From positions 2,455,561-2,519,560 of the forward strand of contig CP137683.1 in assembly GCA_037976565.1 (NCBI GenBank): a stretch of DNA of 64,000 nt. The letters run 5' to 3'. This document shows, one piece after another, positions 26,601 through 32,515 of this stretch. The notes below the pieces were generated by a model. It made no database searches. It was not told where the DNA came from and saw only the letters and a list, made by a program, of their open reading frames with translations. A program made the position numbers and the translations under genes. This DNA is from Mesocentrotus franciscanus (lineage: Eukaryota; Echinodermata; Echinoidea; Camarodonta; Strongylocentrotidae). The number at the start of each line of letters is the position of its first letter. The stretch's first letter is position 1.

Positions 26601-29229
26601 TGATAAGTTGTGAGGACATGACGTCACAAACTGATAACCATCTTGGCAATTTGTGTTGTGATTCTCATTGTTCCATAGTTTTACATACTTTTTCAAAAAT
26701 CATAACTTTCTTATTAGTTATCCGATTTTGCTCAAACTTTTTTGATTGGTTTGTCTGATTTTTCTGCTTTTATTGAAAGTAAGTTATTTTTTGGAGTGGA
26801 CTTGCCCCTGATTTAAACTAATTTGATTCGGGAGAAACAGAACATGCTATCGAGATCAGTAGGTTATCTTACCACAGCTTCCTGACATTATGAGGATGAA
26901 AAACAGACACAACAGACAGCTACTGATTCGGGTTCCTCCCGCCTCTGAAAGAAAATAATACATTTAAAGATCATTTTGTAATGCTAAGTATCTGGTCTAT
27001 GCGTTTTCAGAATCTTCAAAATTATATGAAATTGACTCAATTAATCTTGCTGAAAATCACATGCACTGTACACAGAAATGGCTATGTGGGATATCGACAC
27101 AGGTGGTGTGAATGTTTCGTCCACCTTTCAGCCCTTTTGCAAGCGCGTAGCTAGGATTTAATTTTAGGGGGTACGGTATAGTGAGCACGCGAAGCGTGCG
27201 AATCACTTACAGACCGCGCGAAGCGCGCTCCCTAGGGAGGGGGGGGGGATGGGTGCAGGGCGGGGAAGCTTTGACGTTTCATCAAATTATTAGAAAAAGA
27301 TCACGATTCGTTGTACCGTTCTCGACTCTTAATCCTTGTCTGAATTCAGCGCGAAGCGCGAAAGCTTCGACGTTTCATTAAATTTATTATCAGAGCAAGC
27401 AGACGATTCGTGGGACCGTTCTCGACTTTTAATCATTGTCTTAATTCAGTTTTCCCCCTCCCTTTGACGCTTTGACGTTTCATTAAATTTATTATTAGAG
27501 AAAGAAGACGATTCGTTGGACTGTTCTCGACTCTTAATCCTTGTCTGAATTCAGCCCCCCCCCCTCCCGCGCGAAAGCTTTGACGTTTCATTAAATTTAT
27601 TATCAGAGCAAGCAGACGATTCGTTGGACCGTTCTCGACTTTTAATCATTGTCTTAATTCAGTTTTCCCCCTCCCTTTGACGCTTTGACGTTTCATTAAA
27701 TTTATTATTAGAGAAAGAAGACGATTCGTTGGACTGTTCTCGACTCTTAATCCTTGTCTGAATTCAGCCCCCTCCCGCGCGAAAGCTTTGACGTTTCATT
27801 AAATGTATTATTAGAAAAAGAAGACGATTCGTTGGACCGTTCTCGTCTTTTAATCATTGTCTTAATTCAGTTTTTCCCCTCCCTTTGACGCTTTGACGTT
27901 TCATTAAATTTATTATTAGAGAAAGGAGACGATTCGTTGTACCGTTTTCGACTCTTAATCCTTGTCTGAATTCAGCCCCCCCCCCTTCCGCGCAAAGCGC
28001 GAAAGCTTTGACGTTTCATTAAATGTATTATTAGAGAAAGAAGACGATTCGTTGGACCGTTCTCGACTTTTAATCATTGTCTTAATTCAGTTTTCCCCCT
28101 CCCTTTGACGCTTCAACGTTTCATTAAATTTATTATTAGAGAAAGAAGACGATTCGTTGTACCGTTCTAGACTCTTAATCCTTGTCTAAATTCAGTCCCC
28201 TCCCGCGCGAAGCGCGAAAGCTTTGACCTTTCATTAAATTATTAGAGAAAGAAGACGATTCGTTGGACCGTTCTCGACTCTTGTCTTCGTCTGCTCTTTT
28301 TTCTTCCTACGTCCTCTCCCATTTTCTCTTTTCTCTCTCTCTCTTTTTTTTTTTTTTGGCCGTTTTTTTTTTTTTTTTTTTGGGGCCCTGGCTACGCGCC
28401 TGGGGCTTTTTGTACAGGTGACATTTTATTATATGAAAGCTTTCTAAACTGACATGCAACGTGTGCAAAGAATAGGAAAGCTCACATTTTTTTTTCTTCA
28501 CAATTTTTTTTCTTCACATTTGCAAGAACTCATCCTCAAAATAAACGGTGGTGGTTGTGGTGGTGGTGCATGGTGGTGGTGGTGATGATCATGATCATGA
28601 TGGTGATGATAATAGTAGTGATGATGATGATGATGATGATGATAGTTGTGGTGGTGGGGGTGATGGCGATGATGATAATGATGAGGAGGAGGAGGAGAAG
28701 GATGATGTAGTAGTAATAATGACGATTTTTTTTTTTCTTCACATTTACAAGAACTCATCCTCAAAATAAACGGTGGTGGTTGTGGTGGTGGTGCATGGTG
28801 GTGGTGGTGATGATGATGATGATCATAATGGTGATGATAATAGTAGTGATGATGATGATGATGATGATGATGATCGTGGTGGTGGTGATGATGATGATAA
28901 GGATGCGCTGGTGATGATGATTTATGATGATAATCCGAGCAGTCATCACATTTTGTTATATTCAGTTCAAATCATGTAGCCCCTAGCTGTTTCACACTTA
29001 ATCCTTTACCTCTAGAGCTCAAGGTATGTTTTTTTTTTCAAGACAAACACTCTGCATTCATGACAACTTTTATGTTCATTCAAAAATAATTGTCAAAATC
29101 AGAAGCATTTAATAAAAATAATTCAACTGCAATATAAAAAGGCAAATCATCATTAGTAAACAATACAGTATCGTACCTTCAGAAATTAAACAAAATGTTA
29201 AAAAACACATAATTCTTACCAGCAGACAT
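530..29229 (-). CDS. Gene A: secreted HYR/CCP multimodular protein (18 exons, 3' end outside window)
   Basis: This is the span of gene A from its ATG (29,229) to the last exon visible before the left edge. Eighteen exons chain in one frame with GT-AG introns and about 940 codons. Domain order is signal peptide, basic RRRR linker, HYR (2 exons), CCP, CCP, HYR, five CCPs, HYR (2 exons), three CCPs. CCP and HYR modules are extracellular beta-sandwich domains that mediate protein binding in complement-like, adhesion and matrix proteins. Introns are phase 1, except that two HYR domains are split by a phase 2 or phase 0 intron. A homopolymer frameshift interrupts the middle HYR exon (9,816-9,820). 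Nearest familiar architectures are SVEP1/polydom, SRPX and hyalin-like proteins; no vWA domain is seen. The function in this animal is not established. Confidence 0.82.
1020..1208 (-). CDS. Gene A exon 17: CCP domain
   Basis: The reading begins K-N-C-T-V-P after a TTTCCACAG acceptor and ends L-Q-C-T-G at a GTGGGT donor. It shows a six-cysteine CCP pattern with T-C-Q-F-H-C-R-P-G-F in the core and W-S-G-Q-D near the end. Phase 1-1. It differs by one residue from the paralogous exon 63,392-63,580. Confidence 0.9.
1767..1991 (-). CDS. Gene A exon 16: CCP domain
   Basis: After a GATATCCAG acceptor the frame reads R-C-A-P-I-S-I-P-E-H-G-S and ends K-E-I-C-N-G at a GTTAGG donor. Core motif C-R-V-A-C-E-V-G-Y and a late W fit a six-cysteine sushi domain. 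Phase 1-1, 225 nt, slightly long because of an insertion before the fourth conserved Cys. A second open frame over the same bases lacks the Cys pattern. Confidence 0.85.
2599..2755 (-). CDS. Gene A exon 15: second half of a split HYR domain
   Basis: The frame ends L-A-T-C-S-F-D-I-E-V-K, the usual C-terminal strand of HYR domains, preceded by E-G-T-H-R-L-A-Y-R-G-T-D. The acceptor is CTGACAG; it must be phase 0 because a stop lies just upstream in frame. This matches the phase 0 end of the preceding exon. The donor is GTAAGT in phase 1. Confidence 0.82.
2820..2948. mobile_element. Fold-back MITE (half copy)
   Basis: It matches the right arm of the 20.7-kb and 50.0-kb elements: GTGACGTCCCTTGAGAGA, then CCAGTGGCATGAATGGCCTG, then TTTGTGAAACACCCC. 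Lies between gene A exons 14 and 15. Confidence 0.8.
3517..3620 (-). CDS. Gene A exon 14: first half of a split HYR domain
   Basis: After an AACCTCAG acceptor the frame reads D-T-T-L-P-V-F-V-C-P, the usual HYR opening, then P-W-S-D-W before a phase 0 GTGAGA donor. It pairs in frame with the exon at 2,599-2,755. The other split HYR of gene A uses a phase 2 intron, so the two introns were probably gained separately or slid. Confidence 0.83.
4198..4407 (-). CDS. Gene A exon 13: CCP domain
   Basis: The acceptor TTTTGTTTCAG is followed by V-T-C-P-M-P-A-T-P-S-N-G, a clear CCP start. The core is A-C-N-M-V-C-S-Q-G-F, and the end is I-V-C-E-G at GTGACT. It has six cysteines. Phase 1-1, 210 nt. Confidence 0.9.
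4879..5085 (-). CDS. Gene A exon 12: CCP domain
   Basis: The frame opens I-T-C-S-G-S-D-I-H-A-P-V-N-G after TTTCATCAG, has the core V-C-T-L-A-C-D-V-G-Y and a D/G-rich loop (D-G-N-G-D-G-D-G) before W-G-G-P-D-L-T-C. The donor is GTAAGT, phase 1-1. The D/G loop comes from a short cat/cac trinucleotide run and may vary in length between alleles. Confidence 0.9.
5293..5660 (+). mobile_element. tRNA-derived SINE with (ATT)n tail
   Basis: A tRNA-like head contains a B-box-like GGTTCAAGTCC at 5,343. The body includes the CCACCCAGGTGTTAAATGGG block, and the 3' end reads GCGCTATATAAGAACTAG followed by (ATT)n. Body segments recur inverted at 7.2-7.5 and 19.5-19.7 kb. It lies in a gene A intron. Confidence 0.8.
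5902..6096 (-). CDS. Gene A exon 11: CCP domain
   Basis: Chosen acceptor is GATTCACCCAG, giving I-H-C-R-K-P-G-L-T with the first CCP cysteine. Further motifs are Q-C-H-F-S-C-S-A-G-Y, L-T-C and a final P-T-C-R. The best donor is GTAGGT in phase 1. A later AG would delete the first Cys. 195 nt, phase 1-1. Confidence 0.85.
6190..7200. mobile_element. Mobile element with about six 140-bp tandem repeats
   Basis: Six units of about 140 bp start near 6,265, 6,410, 6,549, 6,689, 6,828 and 6,968. Each contains ATATTTAATGAGC followed by TGACCTTTGACCT. After the array come an ACGGACGGACAC run and a terminal block TATCCCCTCCGACTTCATCG. A related CATCCCCTCGG lies at the left end. The layout (array, acgg run, short terminal hairpin) matches 47.8-48.6 and 60.5-62.8 kb. 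No ORF of its own. Probably a non-autonomous Helitron/Helentron-like or other fold-back element; class uncertain. Confidence 0.7.
7205..7500 (-). mobile_element. tRNA-derived SINE, minus orientation
   Basis: Read on the minus strand it has a tRNA-like B box (GGTTCAAGCCC, near 7,420), a body related to 5.3-5.6 kb, and a GCGCTATAAAGAT tail with (ATT)-rich sequence next to the tandem-repeat element. Intronic in gene A. Confidence 0.65.
7826..8014 (-). CDS. Gene A exon 10: CCP domain
   Basis: The frame opens L-Q-C-P-S-L-V-A-P-S-H-G after CTCTATAG, has the core R-C-N-F-A-C-D-V-G-Y and ends T-P-T-C-T at GTGAGT. It is a six-cysteine CCP. Phase 1-1, 189 nt. Confidence 0.9.
8717..8902 (-). CDS. Gene A exon 9: CCP domain
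   Basis: After a TTTCCAG acceptor the frame reads I-R-C-S-S-L, then V-T-C-P-N-G, V-C-T-Y-S-C-G-V-G-Y, S-W-S-R-P and P-P-T-C-Q, ending at GTATGT in phase 1. Other frames over these bases are open but lack the Cys pattern. 186 nt. Confidence 0.88.
9120..9245. repeat. Degenerate CCCTAA-like repeat
   Basis: A C/A-rich stretch repeats variants of AACCCTA and CCTTACC, resembling decayed TTAGGG-type telomeric repeats. A similar tract lies at 47,220-47,345. Both are intronic and imperfect. Each sits beside a block mentioning AACTTCAACCCT, so they probably belong to one repeat family. Confidence 0.5.
9596..9848 (-). CDS. Gene A exon 8: HYR domain with a 1-nt frameshift
   Basis: The acceptor at 9,849-9,850 gives D-T-T-A-P-V-F-T-R-C-P, the canonical HYR opening, but that frame then runs into a stop. 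The rest of the domain (S-A-T-V-S-W through A-S-C-R-F-S-V-T-V) lies in the next frame. The switch falls at a run of five G on the plus strand (9,816-9,820); the exon is 253 nt, one more than expected. A second AG at 9,824-9,825 would restore the frame but drop the first 8 or so residues. Donor GTCAGT, phase 1. It is either a real lesion with splice rescue or a sequence error. Confidence 0.8.
10524..10610 (+). other. Possible CCCH zinc-finger-like fragment
   Basis: A 28-codon frame starts M-A-G-I-C-R-Y-Y and carries four cysteines (G-C-R-K-G-G-E-D-C-E-D-C) before a stop. The spacing hints at the start of a CCCH-type finger, but there is no final His and no continuation. Probably a relic of a mobile-element or host coding sequence. 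Confidence 0.25.
10970..11600. mobile_element. Fold-back (long inverted repeat) element
   Basis: About 11,045-11,260 is followed by its reverse complement at about 11,355-11,580; for example GCACAATACAAGTGCAT on the left answers ATGCACTGTATTGTGC on the right. The left part recurs at 1-318. No ORF. It is intronic in gene A between exons 7 and 8. Confidence 0.75.
11845..11925 (-). mobile_element. SINE fragment (tRNA-like head)
   Basis: On the minus strand the sequence contains a B-box-like GGTTCAAATCC near 11,867-11,877 followed by SINE-like body sequence. Short and degenerate. Confidence 0.4.
12259..12435 (-). CDS. Gene A exon 7: CCP domain
   Basis: The acceptor AAATCGACAG leads to I-S-C-G-A-L-S-S-P-S-N-G, then S-R-C-S-I-S-C-N-E-G-Y, L-C-G, G-S-W-S-G-S-N-P-S-C and a GTAGGA donor. 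A compact six-cysteine CCP of 177 nt, phase 1-1. Confidence 0.92.
12662..12850 (-). CDS. Gene A exon 6: CCP domain
   Basis: After CCCATTCAG the frame reads I-R-C-T-S-L-R-R-P-T-H-G, then R-C-T-Y-S-C-S-K-G-Y, and G-T-W-S-G-S-A-P-A-C-V before GTAAGT. Six cysteines, phase 1-1. Ser/Arg-rich loops are unusual for the gene. Confidence 0.92.
13790..14045 (-). mobile_element. tRNA-derived SINE, minus orientation
   Basis: Read on the minus strand, a tRNA-like head (GTGGCGCGGCGTGGG...) is followed by a B box GGTTCGAAACT near 13,955, and a diverged body. Intronic in gene A. Confidence 0.55.
14335..14420. repeat. GGGAGA-rich simple repeat
   Basis: Purine-only run of gaggga/gggaga units on the plus strand. 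Confidence 0.9.
14655..14690. repeat. (AT)n microsatellite
   Basis: A run of alternating AT sits at the outer end of the Penelope-like element. A matching run lies at 16,541-16,561 on the other side. Confidence 0.9.
14750..16600 (-). mobile_element. Penelope-like retroelement (PLE) fragment with inverted terminal copies
   Basis: On the minus strand three coding stretches appear in order: the end of the reverse transcriptase (V-D-F-L-D-V-T-F-D-L, then K-P-Y-S-K-P-D-N-T-Q-L-Y-V-H; 15,790-16,089), a Cys linker (C-N-C-R-K-K-Y...P-L-P-G-K; 15,395-15,592) and a GIY-YIG-type endonuclease (K-L-Y-I-G-L-T...R-Y-E-T-H-K; 15,028-15,384). This is the PLE order. Frames shift between them, so the copy is dead. 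The last 500 bp (14,750-15,250) recurs inverted at 16,053-16,555, as in PLEs with inverted partial copies. A third short terminal copy sits at 16,563-16,600. Fixed within the intron between gene A exons 5 and 6. Confidence 0.85.
16610..16910. repeat. Two direct copies of a ~115-bp unit
   Basis: Units at about 16,620-16,730 and 16,797-16,905 share AACATTTRTAAATCACT, an ATTTTATTKGGGG core and CAGTACGCCAGTGC ends. They look like the ends of an unclassified repeat. No conserved ORF. Confidence 0.6.
16940..18980. other. Intron stretch without recognisable genes
   Basis: I see no exon or known element here beyond simple repeats: (GA)n at 17,810-17,900 and AT-rich trinucleotide runs at 18,600-18,740. 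A plus-strand ORF at 17,184-17,477 (97 codons) has no recognisable domain. Confidence 0.5.
17805..17905. repeat. (GA)n simple repeat
   Basis: A purine run dominated by ga/gaga. It produces spurious Ser/Leu-rich reading frames on the minus strand. Confidence 0.95.
19076..19170. repeat. (CT)n/(TCTG)n simple repeat
   Basis: A pyrimidine run of tctg and tc units just 3' of gene A exon 5 (intron side). It can form a triplex/H-DNA-like tract. Confidence 0.95.
19189..19307 (-). CDS. Gene A exon 5: second half of a split HYR domain
   Basis: The acceptor CATATGTAG is preceded by a T/C run. The phase 2 frame reads K-T-S-G-S-G-P-G-S-T-F and then Y-T-A-R-D-S-A-G-N-Q-A-T-C, ending V-S-F-K-V-I before GTAAGA in phase 1. 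This completes the HYR begun in exon 4. It is too short to show up as an isolated ORF. Confidence 0.9.
19490..19790. mobile_element. SINE-like sequence (composite)
   Basis: It contains the ACCCAGGTGTAGATGGGTTCCC block and the TGTCTTGCC block shared with 5.3-5.6 kb, with tRNA-like segments such as GGGACTCGAACC near 19,558. The arrangement is rearranged relative to the 5.3-kb copy. Confidence 0.55.
19850..22830 (-). mobile_element. Degenerate Tx1/L1-like LINE, interrupted by a MITE
   Basis: On the minus strand, broken frames follow LINE order. A palm segment G-S-D-G-L-T-V-E-F-Y lies near 22,470. Then come G-V-R-Q-G-C-P and F-A-D-D-T, the catalytic box, in 21,603-22,058. Thumb-like sequence lies at 21,152-21,346. 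A zinc-knuckle-like zf-RVT end (K-C-I-H-C-E-E...F-H-F-L-L-H-C) lies in 19,911-20,450. Several frameshifts and a 290-bp fold-back insertion at 20,668-20,955 show it is inactive. It lies in the intron that splits the first HYR of gene A. Confidence 0.85.
20665..20958. mobile_element. Fold-back MITE (family copy 2)
   Basis: Terminal inverted repeats begin GTGTTTCACAAAGACTAAG on the left and end CTTAGTCTTTGTGAAACACC on the right; the arms continue for over 100 bp with GATCGACTTTAAGTTGGACT. It sits inside the dead LINE. Other copies are at 2,820-2,945 (half) and 50,013-50,433. Confidence 0.85.
23085..23170. repeat. (TTTTG)n-like simple repeat
   Basis: Run of TTTTG/TTTTATG units on the plus strand. 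Confidence 0.85.
23496..23622 (-). CDS. Gene A exon 4: first half of the first HYR domain
   Basis: After a GCTTTAACAG acceptor the frame reads D-T-T-A-P-K-F-T-Y-C-P, then T-V-S-W-R-T-P-T-A-T-D-N, the HYR signature opening. It ends A-T-V-S in phase 2 at GTAAGT and continues into exon 5 (19,307). In-frame continuation across a 4.2-kb intron supports both exons. Confidence 0.9.
24240..24450 (+). mobile_element. tRNA-Thr-like SINE
   Basis: The head carries A-box-like TGGTTCAGTGGTAG and B-box GGTTCGAAACC, with an anticodon-loop-like CTTGTAA (TGT). The acceptor arms do not pair, so it is not a functional tRNA. A body of about 140 bp follows. Confidence 0.65.
24700..24738 (-). CDS. Gene A exon 3: basic linker
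   Basis: A 39-nt exon between TTTCTTTGCAG and GTAAGA reads D-A-F-W-S-R-R-R-R-S-P-P-P in phase 1-1. The R-R-R-R-S stretch fits a furin/proprotein-convertase cleavage site just after the signal peptide, so a very short propeptide may be removed. Supported by exact frame linkage to exons 2 and 4. Confidence 0.82.
26060..26806. mobile_element. MITE with ~120-bp terminal inverted repeats and long target duplication
   Basis: The left end CAAGTCCACTCCAAAAATAA answers the right end TTTTTTGGAGTGGACTTG; the arms continue through GCAAAATCGGATAACTAATA and its complement. The flank CCCCTGATTTAAA occurs immediately on both sides, about 13 bp, as expected for a target-site duplication. Single-sided relatives appear near 34,800-34,925 and 52,600-52,735. 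Internal ORFs are short. Confidence 0.8.
26873..26944 (-). CDS. Gene A exon 2: signal peptide core
   Basis: Between TTTCTTTCAG and GTAAGA the frame reads R-I-S-S-C-L-L-C-L-F-F-I-L-I-M-S-G-S-C, a typical h-region followed by small residues suited to signal peptidase. It joins the ATG exon in phase 1 and exon 3 in phase 1. The gene product is therefore secreted. Confidence 0.88.
27133..28402. mobile_element. Element carrying a dimeric higher-order tandem repeat
   Basis: Outer ends are inverted: GCGCGTAGCTAGG on the left and CCTGGCTACGCGC on the right. Inside are about ten units of about 105 bp, each with TTTGACGTTTCATTAAATT and GACGATTCGTTGGACCGTTC. They alternate between a type ending in CCCTCCCGCGCG and a type ending in TTTTCCCCCTCCC, giving a period near 209 bp. 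CT/T runs lie near the right end. No ORF. Confidence 0.8.
28485..28960. repeat. Two ~225-bp direct copies of (GGT)n/(GAT)n DNA
   Basis: Copies start with AAGAACTCATCCTCAAAATA at about 28,525 and 28,750. Each continues with GGTGGT and GATGAT microsatellites. The poly-His and poly-Asp frames across it come from the microsatellite. Confidence 0.9.
29220..29229 (-). CDS. Gene A exon 1: start codon exon
   Basis: ATG-TCT-GCT-G precedes a GTAAGA donor. The start was chosen because it joins in phase 1 to the hydrophobic signal-peptide exon 2 and because A at -3 (AAAG-ATG) suits initiation. Ten coding nucleotides only; the 5' UTR extends upstream (towards 29,300). Confidence 0.8.
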
Positions 29230-29309
29230 CTTTAGCGGTGAAATGGATTTTGAAGCTTTGAGAAGAAGTTTGAAGTAGTGTCAAATTTTCCTGTAGGACC
29301 TCAAAATGT

Positions 29310-29324
29310 TTTCTTATAAAACGT
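29310..29324 (-). promoter_or_regulatory. Possible TATA element of gene A
   Basis: On the minus strand CGTTTTATAAGAAAAC lies about 85-95 bp upstream of the start codon, a plausible distance for a TATA box with a short 5' UTR. No other core element is clear. Confidence 0.35.
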
Positions 29325-29861
29325 TCTCGATGAACAAGAAATCTGACCGTGTTATATCAGGTTAAATGGATTTAATGAACCCAGTGTTTGTGAAACAAAA
29401 ACAACACCGCATCAGAATCTCCCGCCCAAAGTTTCCGATCGCATCAGTAATCGCTTGTGCATTAAAAAGTGAATTTACAGGACTGTGGGGAAGTTGATCA
29501 CAACTGATAATTTTTTTTTACTAAGCATGGACATGTGACGATCGACGTCAAAGCGAAATTATAGGCAGTTGTTTATAACCTGATCGCAAAGTCACCCTCC
29601 AGCAAAAGTATTCATGTGGACCAGCTGATCTTGAGAAGGTTGCTCGATGGGCGGTACTCTGGGCATTAATTGGTTAAAAGGCATCCGCAACATTTTGTTC
29701 AACCTATCATGTACGTCGTTTCATGATAAAAGGTTCCCGCCTCCGAAAATCAATAGAAATGCTACATACCAGCCAAGGAAAACAACATAAAGGCTAATGG
29801 TTGTTTAGTCTTGATTCGTTATCTGGTCGCAGATCTCAATTTGACCAAAGTTAACTATGAG

Positions 29862-30000
29862 ATAATTGTCAACGAGCGGGGATAAGTTTAAAGGTCCAAA
29901 GGGCTGGCAGTACCCCTCTTCTAAAATTGAAGATGCAAAACTTGTTTACACTCGGTGACAATTTTTTTACGTGGAAATCCCCGCTCGTTGACAATTGTAG
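29862..30000. mobile_element. Miniature hairpin element with perfect 20-bp inverted ends
   Basis: AATTGTCAACGAGCGGGGAT on the left and ATCCCCGCTCGTTGACAATT on the right are exact reverse complements, about 130 bp apart overall. The inside lacks an ORF. Fits a very short MITE. Confidence 0.8.
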
Positions 30001-30954
30001 ATTTGTAGGTTGTAGAGTTCACGTTGAAATATTATATGATGTGTAATATAATCATGTTCCATCTATCATCGTAATAACAGTAACACCATAAATTATAAAG
30101 AAATACACAAAACTTTAAACATTTTCTTTTTCTCAACGGAAGGCATTCTATCAAGCTTATAATATACCATTCTTTGTAATGGAAAGATTTTCGTCGCGTT
30201 TCGTCCATCGTTGCCATGTTGTTTGTCTGTTTGTTTTGTTTTGTTTGCTATGTTCTGTTTTGTTTGTTTCTTAAATTGTTCGTTTGTTTGTTTTATTTTT
30301 TCTTTCCATGCTATGTATGGCCATACTATTTAACAAAGCGCGAAATCTGACGACAATGATTAGATAGAAAAATCTGTATGGTCCAGGTGGTTCAAAGGCG
30401 TGATAGGTGGGCACTTTCAGGTTAGGCTCCAAGACTAGCAGATCAAGCCATTCGGAGAGAGTTCCATTGTGATTTACCCCCTGATTTTCCGGGTCTATTA
30501 TCCTTTGATGGCGGAACTCAGAGGTCGGGGGTTGGTATTTTTCTCTTTTAGAACTTTCTTTTTCTTTTAGAAACGATCGTCAAGACTTCCTGATGATCGA
30601 AAAAGATTACCCATAAAATTAGATACACGAGTGGTTTTACGGGTAGGGCAAGGGAGATGCGTGCCTGCCTATGTTTATAAGAAAATGCCCCCCCCCCCAA
30701 TAAACAAATTGCCTTGTCTAAGATTGAAAAAACCCACGACACTTTAAAATATTCTGCCACTGAATAAATAGAACCTGTATTTAAAGGCACTGCATCTATG
30801 ACATTATTGGGGCTTTCGGCTGAACCTCGACGCACAGCCTAGAAAGATAGTCGAACTGGTACTTTTTTTCTTTTCAAAGATGAGAGGTTTAAAGTTTAAA
30901 CTCTACCCACTCAATGATATCAATTTTAGAGGCACTCGTTTTTTCCTACGCTTC

Positions 30955-31185
30955 GTTGTTTTCGAATGTTCATAATTCCGAAGGTTCGTACTTCCGAAAC
31001 GCAAATTACTCATATCAGAGGGTTCATAATTCAGAAAATAATATAGGCTTCATAATTCCGAATATTTGTTGCGTTCTGCCGAAGGTTCGTTTATCCGAAG
31101 GTTCATAATTCATAAAGTGAAATAGGGTTTATTATTACAAAGGTTCGTAGTTCCCCAAATGAAATAGGGTTCATAATTATAAACT
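30955..31185. repeat. Degenerate GGTTCATAATTCCGAA repeat
   Basis: About ten imperfect copies of a 14-18-bp motif mixing GGTTCATAATTCCGAA and GGTTCGTACTTCCGAA. Register drifts, so the array is old. Confidence 0.75.
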
Positions 31186-32224
31186 TTTGCGTCGAAATAA
31201 CGAATCTTTGGAATTAAGATCCTTCAGGAAAACGACATTCAACCCTCAATCCAATGCAATATGGAATAGGACGGCTTGTAAGCAAATATTAACCGACTAC
31301 GAGGGTATTATGGTACAAACTATCATCGTCGAGGTGATCTCGGGGCTACTATCATCACGAGTAAAGGAGGTTAATATTTGTTTTATATCCCACATCGCCA
31401 ATAAGATCTATTAAAAGTGAATTTTAAATAAATAAAAGAATTAAAAGAACTAGGCTTTCGCTCGCGGCGTTCTGATTCTGCAGACAGTTTAGATTCAGCA
31501 GATATCGGTAGATATCGATATCATTTCGCGTAACTTAGCCTACTTTGCTATGCTTATTCATTGGGCAAGATTGCAAGTGGGGCAGCAGCAAAAAATACTA
31601 TACAAAAATACTATACAAAAGTACTGTACAAAAGTACTTTCACCCCCTAGCTCACGGCTATAAAGTGATGGTACATCTATCATTGATCATGTGACCTCGT
31701 TTAGACCAATCACATTGCAAGATTTTTAGTATGCGGGATATAAGAACCAATTATACTCACTGTATCGATTGAAAATGATAAACATGAAAATTGTGCGACA
31801 CAATTAATTTTAATGGGTTTATTTGATTACAAGCATATGATTACAATCAGGAAATTTGTCCAGAATCTCACCGTCACCTTATATATATATATATTGGAGA
31901 TGGATATTTTTTAAGTGCTGTTCTTTGGCTGTAAGATAATATATAGGAGATGAATTAGCTTGTTTTTGTACGTTTGCCAGAAAAAAATCTAAGTCATTTT
32001 TTTAATCATTGCCTTTTCTTAAAAAACATTCTCCGTTTTCTTTCAATGCAGATACAATTCCACCATGGAGTGCCCAGTATCCCTTGGGACCTTTTGTACG
32101 GCTACCATGCCCTTCGGGGTCACGTGGTCCGAGCCTAGCGCTACAGATGATTCTTAACCCGCCACGGTCGAGTATGAAATCCAAATCAAATATAGATTGG
32201 TTGAAAGTGGACTTGGGTAAAGAG

Positions 32225-32345
32225 GTCAAGTGAGTGGGAGGGATGGTGTGTGTGAGGGAGGGGGGGGGGAAGGATGGAAGGCATTAAAGGAAGGAGGGAT
32301 GGAGGGAAGGGGAGAGACAGACACAGAGAGAAGATGACAGATCGA
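32225..32345. repeat. GGGA/GGGT-rich simple repeat
   Basis: Purine-rich run with ggga, ggagg and gag units on the plus strand. Confidence 0.85.
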
Positions 32346-32515
32346 GACAATATAATGACTGCTATGAGAGGCATAGTTGTTTTTATTGCTCATGGGGAGG
32401 TTACATTGTGCCATATCACCCCGAGGCGTGCCGAGGGGTGATAGCATGCACGATGTACCTCCCCGAGAGCCAAAAAACAACTATGCCTCGAATATTAAAG
32501 CAGTCATTATAACTG
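32345..32515. repeat. Long palindrome (fold-back)
   Basis: ATAATGACTGCTATGAGAGG on the left is answered by TTAAAGCAGTCATTAT on the right; inside, GGCATAGTTGTTTTT pairs with AAAAACAACTATGCC and ATCACCCCGAGGC with GCCGAGGGGTGAT around a short centre. Similar GTTATAT-ended palindromes occur at 37,247-37,425 and near 35,470. Confidence 0.8.

Noticed and set aside
27133..28402. CRISPR-like array
   Set aside because: The whole ~105-bp unit is repeated with no unique spacers, and the context is an animal intron.
28498..28979. Poly-His and poly-Asp ORFs on both strands
   Set aside because: They are translations of (GGT)n/(GAT)n microsatellites in two direct copies.
30548..30835. 95-codon minus-strand ORF upstream of gene A
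   Set aside because: No recognisable domain, contains a homopolymer C run, and no splice or promoter support.
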